Of a DNA stretch of 64,000 bases, positions 34,876-45,273 are shown piece by piece. Origin of the DNA: Emticicia agri (GTDB lineage Bacteria; Bacteroidota; Bacteroidia; Cytophagales; Spirosomataceae); NCBI GenBank assembly GCA_945860265.1, contig CAMAQF010000003.1, forward strand, positions 28,470 to 92,469, read 5' to 3'. How positions within the stretch are numbered: the stretch's first letter is position 1; every line of letters begins with the position of its first letter. The notes under the pieces are model-generated. The model ran no database searches and had not been told where the DNA came from. It was given only the letters and a program-made list of their open reading frames with translations. The position numbers and the translations under genes are program-made.

Positions 34876-37566
34876 TTATCTCTTTTTAAAATTCTCTTTT
34901 ATTTCCTTCACATCATCCATTTCTGGACCTTTCATGATTTTTCTCCAGTCGATGTTTCGATTGTATATTTTCATGGATTTTTCCACATTAAATACCCTTG
35001 GGTCGTGCATTTCTAACGTGTAGGGCGTAAAGTCTGGTTTTGAAGTAAAAAAATCTTGAAGCAACGACGCTGTTACATCATATTGGTTTACATAAGGTAC
35101 TTTCAGAATGTTGTAAATAGTTTTCAAAATAGAACCAAAGTTGGCGTGTGTATTGCTCACATACCCTTTTTTGACATACGGTCCAGCTAGCATGAGTACA
35201 GATCTATGGGCATCTATGTGATCAACACCCCCTTGCGGGTCATCTTCGGTGATGATTACCAGCATATTTTTCCAATAGGGTGTTCGAGAAAGAAAATGCA
35301 AAATACGACCCACCGCCAAGTCATTATCAGCTACGTACGACGCTCTTGTATCATAACCGTCTTTAGGTCGTGGGTCTGAAGTATGGTCGTTAGGAATTTG
35401 TACCGTGACCAACGATGGCATTTTTTCTTTTCCCTTCAACCACATTTTAGAAAACTCTTCCTCAAATTGGTTCATCCTAAATTGGTCAGGAATATTGGTG
35501 TTATATCCTGCATAATTATGGCTAGTACGGCTATACAATGCCTTTTGCATCGGCACCATCACTCCATGCCCAGCACCGGTTGCTGTATCTGCCCAGCTTT
35601 CTCTTACGTGAGCGGTTTCGTTAGCTTCACCAAAATTATAAAAGGATACATTTTTCCTTTCCATTGCTTCCCAAATGCCACCTTTTTCGGCATAATCCTC
35701 TGGATCCATGCTACCTGTTGAGCCTGGAAAACGCCTTCCTGCAGCAGTGCTGAAGTATTTTGCGGTTTTATCAACACTTGAGTTAGCTTCTACCCATTCG
35801 TTGGGTATTACGCCCATCATCCAATGGTGTCCGTGGATGGAGGCATCGCTATCGCAATAAAAATTATCGCTAAAAGCAAAGGTTTTAGCAATTTTATGGT
35901 GGTTGGGGGTAACTTTCATTTGTGGAAATTTTCCGCTTAAACTATCTGGTAGCGTATATTCGCAATTCACCCCAAATCTTGCCAAAGTGGAATCGCCTTT
36001 GCCCGTTTTGAGTTGCCCAAATATTTCATCGTAAGTCCTGTTTTCTTTGGTAATGTAAACGATATGTTTGATTGGGCTATTTCCAGAGGAAGGGTCAATC
36101 GGTAAAGGATTGTTATCTATCTTTTTTGTTTTTTCTGTAAATGTATTTGAAATGGTTTGTTGCGTATAAGTTTTTAAAGTAGCAACATCCGGCATAGGTA
36201 TTTTTTGAAATGTCCCCAGTTGAATATTCCCAACATAAGTTCCTTGGGCTGGAGCTACAAAATCTTTGCCTCCATTAGGACCAGCACCTAATCCACGGCA
36301 GGTAATAGCATAAATATTGGTTTCATCGGGTGAAAGTAAAACTCGCGTAGGGCCCCAGCCGGAAGGGATAAGTCCAATAGTTTTCTTTGAATTCACATCT
36401 ACGACAGCAATCGCATTCATGCCCAATAATGCAACATAAAGCGTTTTTTCGTCTTTACTTAGCGTAATACCGAAGGGTAAAACACCTCTATATTTGTCAA
36501 TTCTTTTGTCTATATTGATAGGAATATGGGCAACAATTTTATGAGCATTGAAGTCAATAACTGAAATATTATCATTGGTGGCATTGGTTACGTAAATATA
36601 TTTACTCCCCACTGCAATTGAATTGGGACTTGCCCCTCCAACTACTTCTGTTCCCTCAATCATTTCGCCAATTTGATATCCCGTCTTAAACTTGTCAACA
36701 ACTTTATTCGTGTTCAAATCTATTGAAAAAATACTCATGGCCTCGGGTGTCAAAGGACTGCCCACACCCGGGGCAAATTGCCCGTCAACAGTCGTGCCGT
36801 TGATTGATTCTTTGGTATTATCGCCATACGGATGTCTAGAAATGAGCTTTTCATTATAATTCTTTTCGTTAATTCCTTCTACCATCGGATACGCATACAT
36901 ACCTACATTGGCCACAAATGCCATTTTTTTGTCTTTGCTCAAAGCTAATCCAAATGGCTGGCGACCCACATCGATTGATTTTTTTAAGGTTTTAGTTTTC
37001 AAATCGTACCTCACCAACCTGAAATTTCCTCTATCCAAAACAAGCAACTCATCTTTATCAAAGAGCAAATCAGACGTAAAACTATCTACGTATTTTATTC
37101 CATCAACTGTACCATTGAGTGAAATAGAATCTACCATTTTTTTAGCTGAAATATCATAAACGAGCACAGCCCCATTGTCGCCGCCACTAAGGTAAAGCGT
37201 ATTATTATCGTCCGCAAAGGCCACGCCTATAAACGAGCTTTCACCCAAAGGCTTCGCTTTTTCTTCGTAGGAAGGAATTCTTGTTGTACCCAAATTCTCC
37301 AAATTAATGATTGTAAATACGCTATTGTGTAGGATTGCGGCTTTTTTCCCATCTGGCGACAGACTCATGCCAAAAGGGTCATTCGTGATTCGCACCACAT
37401 TGCCAGCAGGTCGTACCCAACGACCACTTGGCAAAACAGTAGTACCGTTTAAATTTATCTGTGCGTATTGGTCACGGCCAGGCACTTCCAAAATTTTCTT
37501 TTCTTTCACTTGGGCAAAAACTGAAATATTTGCCAAACTGATAAATAGCAATAAAATTAATCTCAT
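34876..37566 (-). CDS. Secreted YncE beta-propeller / phosphoesterase fusion (5 of 5, long form)
   Basis: The ATG at 37566 gives an 896-residue protein with a clean signal peptide (MRLILLLFISLANISVFAQ). An alternative ATG 24 bp upstream would only add MYNQKNII. The propeller is followed by a phosphoesterase domain with ENRTYDE (about 507), SDASIHGHHW, NDHTSD and EDDPQGGVDHIDAHRS (about 770). It belongs with the 12913-15663 protein in the long subfamily; both share IDKRI-(D/G)-x-x-RG and GAGPNGGKDF-type segments. It is convergent with the phn operon and so transcribed separately. Confidence 0.85.
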   Translation of the reverse strand: MRLILLLFISLANISVFAQVKEKKILEVPGRDQYAQINLNGTTVLPSGRWVRPAGNVVRITNDPFGMSLSPDGKKAAILHNSVFTIINLENLGTTRIPSYEEKAKPLGESSFIGVAFADDNNTLYLSGGDNGAVLVYDISAKKMVDSISLNGTVDGIKYVDSFTSDLLFDKDELLVLDRGNFRLVRYDLKTKTLKKSIDVGRQPFGLALSKDKKMAFVANVGMYAYPMVEGINEKNYNEKLISRHPYGDNTKESINGTTVDGQFAPGVGSPLTPEAMSIFSIDLNTNKVVDKFKTGYQIGEMIEGTEVVGGASPNSIAVGSKYIYVTNATNDNISVIDFNAHKIVAHIPINIDKRIDKYRGVLPFGITLSKDEKTLYVALLGMNAIAVVDVNSKKTIGLIPSGWGPTRVLLSPDETNIYAITCRGLGAGPNGGKDFVAPAQGTYVGNIQLGTFQKIPMPDVATLKTYTQQTISNTFTEKTKKIDNNPLPIDPSSGNSPIKHIVYITKENRTYDEIFGQLKTGKGDSTLARFGVNCEYTLPDSLSGKFPQMKVTPNHHKIAKTFAFSDNFYCDSDASIHGHHWMMGVIPNEWVEANSSVDKTAKYFSTAAGRRFPGSTGSMDPEDYAEKGGIWEAMERKNVSFYNFGEANETAHVRESWADTATGAGHGVMVPMQKALYSRTSHNYAGYNTNIPDQFRMNQFEEEFSKMWLKGKEKMPSLVTVQIPNDHTSDPRPKDGYDTRASYVADNDLAVGRILHFLSRTPYWKNMLVIITEDDPQGGVDHIDAHRSVLMLAGPYVKKGYVSNTHANFGSILKTIYNILKVPYVNQYDVTASLLQDFFTSKPDFTPYTLEMHDPRVFNVEKSMKIYNRNIDWRKIMKGPEMDDVKEIKENFKKR

Positions 37567-38287
37567 GATGATATTTTTCTGATTATACATTTAAGGACAA
37601 TAATAGTAACTTAAATAATAAGTCAATCTTATAACCTGTTATGATTGTGTAAAATTTTAGTTTTTTCAAAATATTGTCTATAACAGTCAATGAAGGTTCT
37701 TCGTCAATTTTGGTGAAAGAATAATTTCTAGGTAAATCCAAGATTTTAGATTGATTTAAATGCGGTTTAATTCTACTAAAATCATGTAATTTCATTTTTG
37801 AAAAATAAGTTGGGTTTAATCAAAATTGTGGGGAATTATATTTCAAGTATTTTTGGGCATTTCTAACAAACAAAATGCAAATATTATTGCAAAAGAATTT
37901 TCTTTTTAATTTATACAATAATTAAGATCATAGTCATTTTCGATGTACACAGTTCGATGATTTTTCAAATAATCAAACGCATATTTTCGAGTAAAAGGAC
38001 AAATCTCTCCTACACTATTTTTAGAATTTTCTGCTCTCAAAGTTTGCTTACATCAATCTCTCGGCGTGGTACTTTCGCCACTTTCCCCCGACATTCACAT
38101 TATTTCTGCACTCGTTTGCTTTTTTAGATTTTTCCATGCAAATTTACTTTCAGCAATTCCATTGTGGCAATTAAGATGGTGGGGTGGGTTGACTGGCTGG
38201 CTGGGAGTCTTGCGACGCCAAATTAGAGCAGTCGCAAAGTTGGTTTTCTCTAACACAAAGCATTTGTAAAGGTCTGATAATTAACCC
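37567..38287. other. Non-coding or decayed stretch
   Basis: No gene is well supported here. A 70-codon leftward frame (37583-37795, starting MKLHDFSRIKPHLNQ) lies just before the secreted phosphoesterase but has no recognisable domain, and its last third looks like random hydrophobic codons. A leftward open stretch of about 48 codons near 37908-38053 lacks a start. The segment 38151-38172 resembles the 14-bp repeat found upstream of araB. Confidence 0.4.
38151..38172 (-). repeat. Degenerate copy of the 14-bp araB-upstream repeat
   Basis: Read on the minus strand the sequence is ATTGCCACAAT-GGA-ATTGC. That is one and a half units of the ATTGCCGCAAT-GGA repeat found at 48899-48951, with one mismatch in the first palindrome. 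It lies at the left edge of the arabinoxylan gene cluster. Confidence 0.4.
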
Positions 38288-38704
38288 TAAAACTATTCCG
38301 AAACCATTAAAAACCTTGTCGTTGAAAGCAAAATAATAAATGCAGCCAAAATTCTTAAAAAAGATGCTTCGCTTGTCGATTCTCTCAAATTTTTTTTAAA
38401 CAAATCACTTCCAATGCAAATCGGGCAGTATAATCAAATCCAAAAATGCTTGGATGAAATCGATAATCCTAACGATAAAAACCACCATATTTCGCATATA
38501 TACGGTCTTTTTTCATCCAATCAGATTTCAGTTTATTGCACACCCGAACTTTTTGAGGCTTCTAAAAACTCATTGATTTATAGTGGCGATGTCTCGACAA
38601 GCTGGAGCATGGGCTTGAAAGTAAATAGGTGTGCGAAACTAAAAGATGGTAATTTTGTCTGCACTTGGGCTGTTACCTTATCACTTCAAAAACTAACAAA
38701 TTAA
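38288..38704 (+). pseudogene. GH95 alpha-L-fucosidase-type remnant
   Basis: An open frame without an early start encodes SLPMQIGQYNQIQKCLDEID, then HHISHIYGLFSSNQIS, TPELFEASKNSLIYSGDVST and SWSMGLKVNRCAKLKDGN. This matches the C-terminal catalytic part of GH95 glycosidases (LPMQIGKYGQLQEWLED, HRHxSHLYGLxPGxQI, WSxGWKVNxWARLxDG). Upstream the frame runs back to a stop at 38288-38290 and the 5' two-thirds of the gene is missing. Key aromatic residues such as WK-NW have become LK-NR, so it is decayed and not simply cut off. It indicates an earlier larger hemicellulose locus. Confidence 0.75.
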
Positions 38705-38716
38705 ACAGAGATTAAA

Positions 38717-40387
38717 ATGTTAAATACAGTATCAAAAATTTGTGGCAAAGCCTTTTTATGGTTTTCGATGAATGTTGCCACTGCACAAGTAACGCTAACT
38801 AATCCAATCTTAACAGGCTTTTATCCTGACCCAAGTATTGTAAAAGTTGGGGCAGATTATTATTCTGTACATTCTACTTTTTCATATTTCCCAGGTTTGC
38901 CCATCATGCACAGCCGTGATTTAAAAAACTGGAAACAAATAGGGAATGTAATCACCCGTCCTTCTCAGATGGATTTTATGGGCGAGCGTATGAGCCGTGG
39001 ACTTTTTGCTCCTGCCATTACTTATTATAAAGGTATCTACTACGTTACCTGTACCGATATTGACCATGACGGAAACTTCGTTGTTACAGCCACAAATCCA
39101 GCCGGCCCGTGGAGCGACCCTATAAAAATGAGCCAAGTAAGAGGAATTGACCCTTCCATTTATTTTAATGAAACAACTGATAAAGCTTATGTAATTTACA
39201 ACAGCGATGCACCTGATAATAAGCCATTATACCCTGGCCACCGAACAGTGCAAATGTATGAGTTTGATTACAAAAACTTAAAAACTATTGGCGAGAAAAA
39301 GCAATTGATAAACGGCGGTGTAGATATTACCAAAAAACCAGTTTGGATAGAAGGTCCACACATTTTGAAACGTAACGATTGGTATATTTTGTATTGTGCT
39401 GAAGGAGGAACTTCGGTCAATCACTCACAAGTGGCCTTACGTAGCAAAGACATTTGGGGGCCTTATGTGCCTTATGAAGGAAATCCTGTGTTGACCCAAA
39501 GAGGTTTACCAGCCGACCGCCCAAATCCAATTACTTCGGCTGGACACGCTCAATTTATCGAAGGCCCAGACGGAAATTGGTATTCAATTTTCTTAGCAGT
39601 TCGCCCTTACGAAGGCGATTATTACAATACTGGTCGTGAAATGTTCATTGCTCCGCTTACATGGGTAAACGACTGGCCGATGATTGAACAAGGCGAAAAA
39701 GTCATCGAATACAAATACAAAACGAACATAAAAGAAGTAAAACAAAAAGGTGCATTGCCTCAAAATGGCAATTTTGATTATACCATGAAGTTTGACAAAG
39801 GTCTCGATCTTTCGATGATGCATTTACGAACGGTGGATAGTAGTTCATTTAAAACCTCTAAAAATGGACTAACGCTTAAACTAAAACCCGAAACGATTAC
39901 TGAATTGGGTAATCCATCATTTGTAGGCAAGCGTCAGCAACATTTAACAAGCTCGGCAGAAACCGAACTTAATTTTTCGCCGAAATCAGAAAAAGAGAAG
40001 GCGGGTTTAGTAATATATCAAGACGAAAGCCATTTTTACTTTTTGGCAAAATCTATCAAAGACGGTAAAACACAGGTAGAATTATACAAGAGTGTTCACC
40101 GCAAAAAAGAGGTAGAATTAATTAATACCCTGCCAATCGGAAACGGAAAATTAGTTTTGCGTATAGCTACAAAAGGTGACAAATGCGATTTTGCTATTTC
40201 TGAAAACGGCAAAGATTTCAAAGTTTTGGCTGAGAATCAAGACGGAAAGCACCTTTCTACGAAGTTTTCAGGTGGCTTTGTAGGTTGTGTATACGCGATG
40301 TACGCCACTTCAAATGGCGAAAAATCAGATAATAACGCAACATTTAAGTATTTGAAATATAGTGGCAATGATGCGGTTTTGAAGTAA
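38717..40387 (+). CDS. GH43 beta-xylosidase / alpha-L-arabinofuranosidase
   Basis: This 556-residue secreted enzyme has a signal ending ATAQ (about residue 24). The five-bladed GH43 propeller shows the catalytic base aspartate in GFYPDPSI (Asp38), the pKa-modulating aspartate in GIDPSIY (about 145) and the general acid glutamate in WIEGPHI (about 212). A C-terminal beta-sandwich (about 330-545) includes FVGKRQQHLTSSAETELNF and EKAGLVIYQDESHFYFL, as in xylosidase-type GH43. It probably removes xylose or arabinose from arabinoxylan oligosaccharides. It is followed by a second, frameshifted GH43 gene. Confidence 0.9.
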   Translation: MLNTVSKICGKAFLWFSMNVATAQVTLTNPILTGFYPDPSIVKVGADYYSVHSTFSYFPGLPIMHSRDLKNWKQIGNVITRPSQMDFMGERMSRGLFAPAITYYKGIYYVTCTDIDHDGNFVVTATNPAGPWSDPIKMSQVRGIDPSIYFNETTDKAYVIYNSDAPDNKPLYPGHRTVQMYEFDYKNLKTIGEKKQLINGGVDITKKPVWIEGPHILKRNDWYILYCAEGGTSVNHSQVALRSKDIWGPYVPYEGNPVLTQRGLPADRPNPITSAGHAQFIEGPDGNWYSIFLAVRPYEGDYYNTGREMFIAPLTWVNDWPMIEQGEKVIEYKYKTNIKEVKQKGALPQNGNFDYTMKFDKGLDLSMMHLRTVDSSSFKTSKNGLTLKLKPETITELGNPSFVGKRQQHLTSSAETELNFSPKSEKEKAGLVIYQDESHFYFLAKSIKDGKTQVELYKSVHRKKEVELINTLPIGNGKLVLRIATKGDKCDFAISENGKDFKVLAENQDGKHLSTKFSGGFVGCVYAMYATSNGEKSDNNATFKYLKYSGNDAVLK

Positions 40388-40463
40388 TTTGATAATTGAG
40401 ATTAAAGGGTTTTTTACAATAATAATGGTATTAAAAACCATATCTGAAAAGATTTTTCGAAAT

Positions 40464-42036
40464 ATGAAAAGTAAATTATTGGGTATCATAACGTTCATCA
40501 GTCTGCTTTTGGGCGAAGAAAGCTTTGCCCAAAAGCAGGTGGCTATCAACCCTATTATCCATGCCGATGTGCCTGATTTGTCGATGATTCGTGTGGGCGA
40601 TACTTATTATATGAGTAGTACCACCATGCACATGAGTCCAGGTTTGCCGATAATGAGTTCAAAAGACTTGGTAAACTGGAAGCTGGAAAGTTATTGCTAT
40701 GACAGATTGGTAGAAAACGATGCTATGAGTCACAATAATGGTCAAAATACCTACGGTCGAGGCTCTTGGGCAAGTTGTATCCGTTATCATAATGGAGAAT
40801 TTGTGGTAAGCACTTTTGCCGCCACATCGGGCAAAACGCATATTTATACGGCAAAAAATATCAAAGGTCCTTGGCAAGAAAAAACATTTAAACCAGCCTA
40901 CCACGACCATACTATTTTCTTCGATGACGATGGTAAAGTATATATGATTTACGGAGTTGGCAAACTCAAAATTTTAGAATTAAAGTCAGATTTGAGTGGA
41001 ATAGCTGATGGAGTCCGAAGAAAAAGTTTTGATAGAAAATGCTTCTGCTCCAGCTGGAGATAAAATTATGTTGAGTGCAGAAGGCTCGCAGCTTTTCAAA
41101 AAAGATGGCAAATATTATCTATTCAATATCTGTTGGCCACGAGGTGGAATGCGAACAGTTATTATTCATCGTGCCGATAAAATAACTGGACCTTGGGAAG
41201 GAAAAATTGGTTTACAAGATTTGGGTGTGGCTCAAGGAGGCTTGATTGACACGCCAGATGGACGTTGGTTTTCGTACCTTTTTCGTGATAATGGCGGCGT
41301 GGGGAGAATCCCGTATTTAGTGCCTGTCGAGTGGAAAGATGGTTGGCCAGTTTTAGGAGAAAACGGCAAAGTGCCAATGGCTTTGAATCTTCCAGCCAAT
41401 AAAAGTTTGATACCAAACCTTGTAAATTCAGATGAATTTTCTCGAAAAAAGGGAGAAGCTGCTTTACCCTTAGTTTGGCAATGGAATCATAATCCTGATA
41501 ATTCGCTTTGGTCAGTTTCTGAACGAAGAGGCTTTCTTCGACTGAAAACGGGTAGAATTGATACCTCTGTTGTATCGGCAAAAAATACACTTACGCAGCG
41601 TACTATTGGGCCCGAAAGTACAGGTTCTATTGTTTTAGATGCCTCAAAAATGAAAGAGGGTGACATAGCGGGATTGGGTTTACTTCAAAAAAAATATGGA
41701 TTTGTGGGCGTAAAAATTGAAAGTGGTACAAAATCTATTATCATGGTAAGTACAAAAGTAGGCAAAGCTGTTGAAATAGAGAAAGTTTCGATGACACAAA
41801 ATACCGTTTTCCTCAAAGCTGAATGTAATTTCAAAGACCGAGATGACATTGCTCATTTCTTTTATAGTCTCGACGGAAAAGCATGGACTAAGATAGGAGA
41901 ACCTCAAAAAATGCCATATACATTACCGCATTTTATGGGGTATAGATTTAGTCTTTTCAATTATGCAACTAAAAACATTGGTGGCTTTGCCGACTTTGAC
42001 TATTTTAGAATAGAAGATAAAATTTCAGAAAAATAA
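40464..42036 (+). pseudogene. GH43 glycosidase with a +1 frameshift
   Basis: The two frames 40464-about 41014 and about 41016-42036 together encode one GH43 protein of about 523 residues with signal peptide (LLLGEESFAQ). It has the base in HADVPDLSMI, the DHTIFFDDDGKVYMIYG segment and the acid glutamate in SAEGSQLFKKDGKYYLFN. The break is in GATGGAGTCCGAAG: removing one C of 41015-41016 joins GIADGV to EEKVLIENASAP, as expected for the family. All catalytic residues survive on either side. It is therefore either a recent inactivation, programmed or phase-variable switching, or a sequencing error. Confidence 0.82.
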
Positions 42037-42052
42037 AACTTTAGCCAAAACG

Positions 42053-42889
42053 ATGAAAAAAATACTGCTTACAATTAGCATATCTATGTTGATAGGCAAT
42101 TCTTTTGCCCAAGACCTTAATTTTCATATTTATCTCTGCATTGGTCAGTCAAATATGGAAGGTGCGGCTCGTATAGAAGCCCAAGATACCATAAATATAG
42201 ACAGTCGTTTCAAAATTTTGGAGGCCTTAGACTGTCCAAAACTAAACCGTCAAAAAGGACAATGGTACACTGCAAAGCCACCACTTTGCCGTTGTGATAC
42301 TCGTCTTTCGCCAGCCGATTATTTTGGTAGAACTATGATTCAGAATATGCCTCAAAATCAATCTATCGGCTTGGTTCATGTGGCTGTGGCAGGAAGTAAA
42401 ATTGAAATTTTTGATAAAGTAAAATACAAAACCTATCTTGATTCATCAGCTAAAGAAAAACCTTGGATGATAAATATGGCCAATTCTTACGGTGGAAATC
42501 CTTATGAAAGATTAATTGAAATAGCAAAAATTGCCCAAAAATCAGGGGTAATTAAAGGGATTTTGCTTCATCAAGGCGAGTCGAATACTGGCGATAAAAC
42601 TTGGCCAGCTCAAGTGAAAAAGATTTATGATGATATTTTAGCAGATTTAGGTATTGACCCAAATTCTATTCCTCTGTTAGCTGGTGAAATGGTGGCTGCC
42701 GAGCAAGGCGGCAAATGTGCCAGTCATAATACAATCATTGCAGCACTTCCGCAATCAATTCCTAAAGCCATTGTAGTTTCGTCCATTGGTCTTTCTGCTG
42801 CCAAAGATGGTTTACATTTCGCCTCAGCAGGTGTGCGTGAGTTTGGAAAACGTTATGCCGAAACCTTAATGCAATATTCTAAAAAATAA
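42053..42889 (+). CDS. SGNH carbohydrate esterase (sialate O-acetylesterase / CE6-like)
   Basis: This 278-residue secreted esterase has a signal ending SFAQ (residue 20). The nucleophile block is IGQSNMEG with Ser33. A second block is LLHQGESNTG (about 173-182) and the catalytic histidine lies in DGLHFASAG (about 255). This pattern fits the SASA/CE6 acetyl-esterase group. In an arabinoxylan cluster it probably removes O-acetyl groups from xylan. It lies 16 bp after the frameshifted GH43 gene and 23 bp before an alpha/beta hydrolase, consistent with one operon. Confidence 0.85.
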   Translation: MKKILLTISISMLIGNSFAQDLNFHIYLCIGQSNMEGAARIEAQDTINIDSRFKILEALDCPKLNRQKGQWYTAKPPLCRCDTRLSPADYFGRTMIQNMPQNQSIGLVHVAVAGSKIEIFDKVKYKTYLDSSAKEKPWMINMANSYGGNPYERLIEIAKIAQKSGVIKGILLHQGESNTGDKTWPAQVKKIYDDILADLGIDPNSIPLLAGEMVAAEQGGKCASHNTIIAALPQSIPKAIVVSSIGLSAAKDGLHFASAGVREFGKRYAETLMQYSKK

Positions 42890-42912
42890 GTAGAAATATT
42901 TCTCGAAAAAAA

Positions 42913-43794
42913 ATGAAAACTAAATTACTTATCATTGCTGCTCTTTTCTGTGGATTTTCTGCTTTTTCGCAGGAGAAAATCAATTTATATCCAAATGGCG
43001 TTCCAAATTCTAAGCCGTCAACTGTTACCGAAACAGGGGCAGACAAAGGGCTATTCAAAGGAATTACCAACCCGACGCTTGAATATATCAAGCCTGAAAA
43101 ACCTAATGGTACTGCCATAATTGTAATAGCTGGTGGTGGTTATGGGGTTATTGTCTATAACGGAGAAGGACTGGGAACTGCTAAAAGTTTGGCCGAAAAA
43201 GGTATTTCAGCTTTTGTACTAAAATATCGTTTGCCAAACGATGAAATTATGCAAGATAAGAAAATCGGACCCCTGCAAGATGTACAACAGTCAATCAAAT
43301 ATTTGCGTGAAAATGCTGATAAATATGGCATTGATAAAAATAAAATTGGTGTAATGGGTTTCAGTGCGGGTGGGCATTTGGCAAGTACAGCTGCTACTCA
43401 TTTTGAAAAATCATACATAGAGAACGTTCAAAATACTAATCTTAGACCTGACTTTCAGATTTTGGTTTATCCAGTAATTACGATGCAAGATGCCCTTACG
43501 CACGGCGGTTCGCGTGATGCTTTAATTGGCAAAAATCCTTTGCAAGAAGATAAAGACTTGTTTTCTAATGATTTACAAGTAAAAACCAATACGCCAATCA
43601 CTTGGTTGACCCATGCCGCCGACGATAAAGTGGTGGATGTTGATAATAGTATTCAATATTTTGAGCAATTACGCAAAAATAAAGTCGAGGTAGAAATGCA
43701 CATTTTTCCGAAAGGTGACCATGGATTTATATTTCGCCAAAAAGGATGGATGACCCCGCTTTTTGATTGGATGGAACGAAATAAAATTATTTAA
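42913..43794 (+). CDS. Secreted alpha/beta hydrolase (acetylxylan/feruloyl esterase-like)
   Basis: This 293-residue protein has a signal peptide (ends SAFSQ), then INLYPNGVPNSKP and IVIAGGGYGVIVYNGEG, the oxyanion-hole region of BD-FAE-like esterases. The nucleophile elbow is GFSAGGH (Ser about 152). The acid is probably in HAADDKVVDVD and the histidine in KGDHGFI (about 270). This subgroup is common in hemicellulose loci of Bacteroidota as a deacetylase or feruloyl esterase. Substrate is inferred from the neighbours. Confidence 0.82.
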   Translation: MKTKLLIIAALFCGFSAFSQEKINLYPNGVPNSKPSTVTETGADKGLFKGITNPTLEYIKPEKPNGTAIIVIAGGGYGVIVYNGEGLGTAKSLAEKGISAFVLKYRLPNDEIMQDKKIGPLQDVQQSIKYLRENADKYGIDKNKIGVMGFSAGGHLASTAATHFEKSYIENVQNTNLRPDFQILVYPVITMQDALTHGGSRDALIGKNPLQEDKDLFSNDLQVKTNTPITWLTHAADDKVVDVDNSIQYFEQLRKNKVEVEMHIFPKGDHGFIFRQKGWMTPLFDWMERNKII

Positions 43795-43838
43795 AACCGA
43801 CCTAATCACAAATGTGATGCCTTACCAATATCATATCA

Positions 43839-44042
43839 AATGCTGCCAAAACCAACAAAGATTTCAAATTGCTTTTTTTAGGAATTGGCACAGAATATTT
43901 CTTGTATAAAGGCACAACCGAATGAGAAAACTATTTGAAAGACAAGAAAATTAATTTCAAAAGTTACGTAACTGACGGTGGGCATACTTGGATGAACGTG
44001 AAGAAATACCTCAATCAAACATTGCCATTTTTATTTAAATAA
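43839..44042 (+). pseudogene. Esterase-D-type remnant with in-frame stop
   Basis: One reading frame gives AAKTNKDFKLLFLGIGTEY, an in-frame TGA (43920-43922), then ENYLKDKKINFKSYVTDGGH and TWMNVKKYLNQTLPFLFK before TAA. The GGHTW...LPFLFK ending is the same as the catalytic-histidine tail of the esterases downstream (GGHTWPVWRHDIYLFSQLLFK). The nucleophile region and the start are missing. It is a truncated relative of the neighbouring esterase genes, probably left by deletion. Confidence 0.7.
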
Positions 44043-44071
44043 AAACATAAAATTTAATATTCAACCCGTAA

Positions 44072-45190
<1,119 letters not shown>

Positions 45191-45192
45191 TT

Positions 45193-45234
45193 ACCAAAAA
45201 CCCCTCTCAAAAGTAGAGGATTTTTGGTGTTTTT
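45193..45234 (+). terminator. Stem-loop terminator
   Basis: ACCAAAAA pairs with TTTTTGGT and CCTCT with AGAGG across a small internal mismatch. A GTTTTT run follows. It lies directly after the esterase gene and may only partly stop transcription. Confidence 0.65.
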
Positions 45235-45273
45235 AAATCGTTGAAAAACAATAAATTACAAAAATCTATTCAC

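Noticed and set aside
37583..37795. 70-codon leftward frame before the fifth YncE-phosphoesterase
   Set aside because: No domain, odd composition in its C-terminal third, no support from spacing alone; kept only as a note in the non-coding stretch.
37908..38053. Leftward open stretch of about 48 codons with protein-like sequence
   Set aside because: No start codon, no recognised family; open length is within chance for AT-rich DNA.
38066..38269. 67-codon rightward frame
   Set aside because: Low-complexity Trp/Gly-rich translation, no start context, lies in a decayed region.
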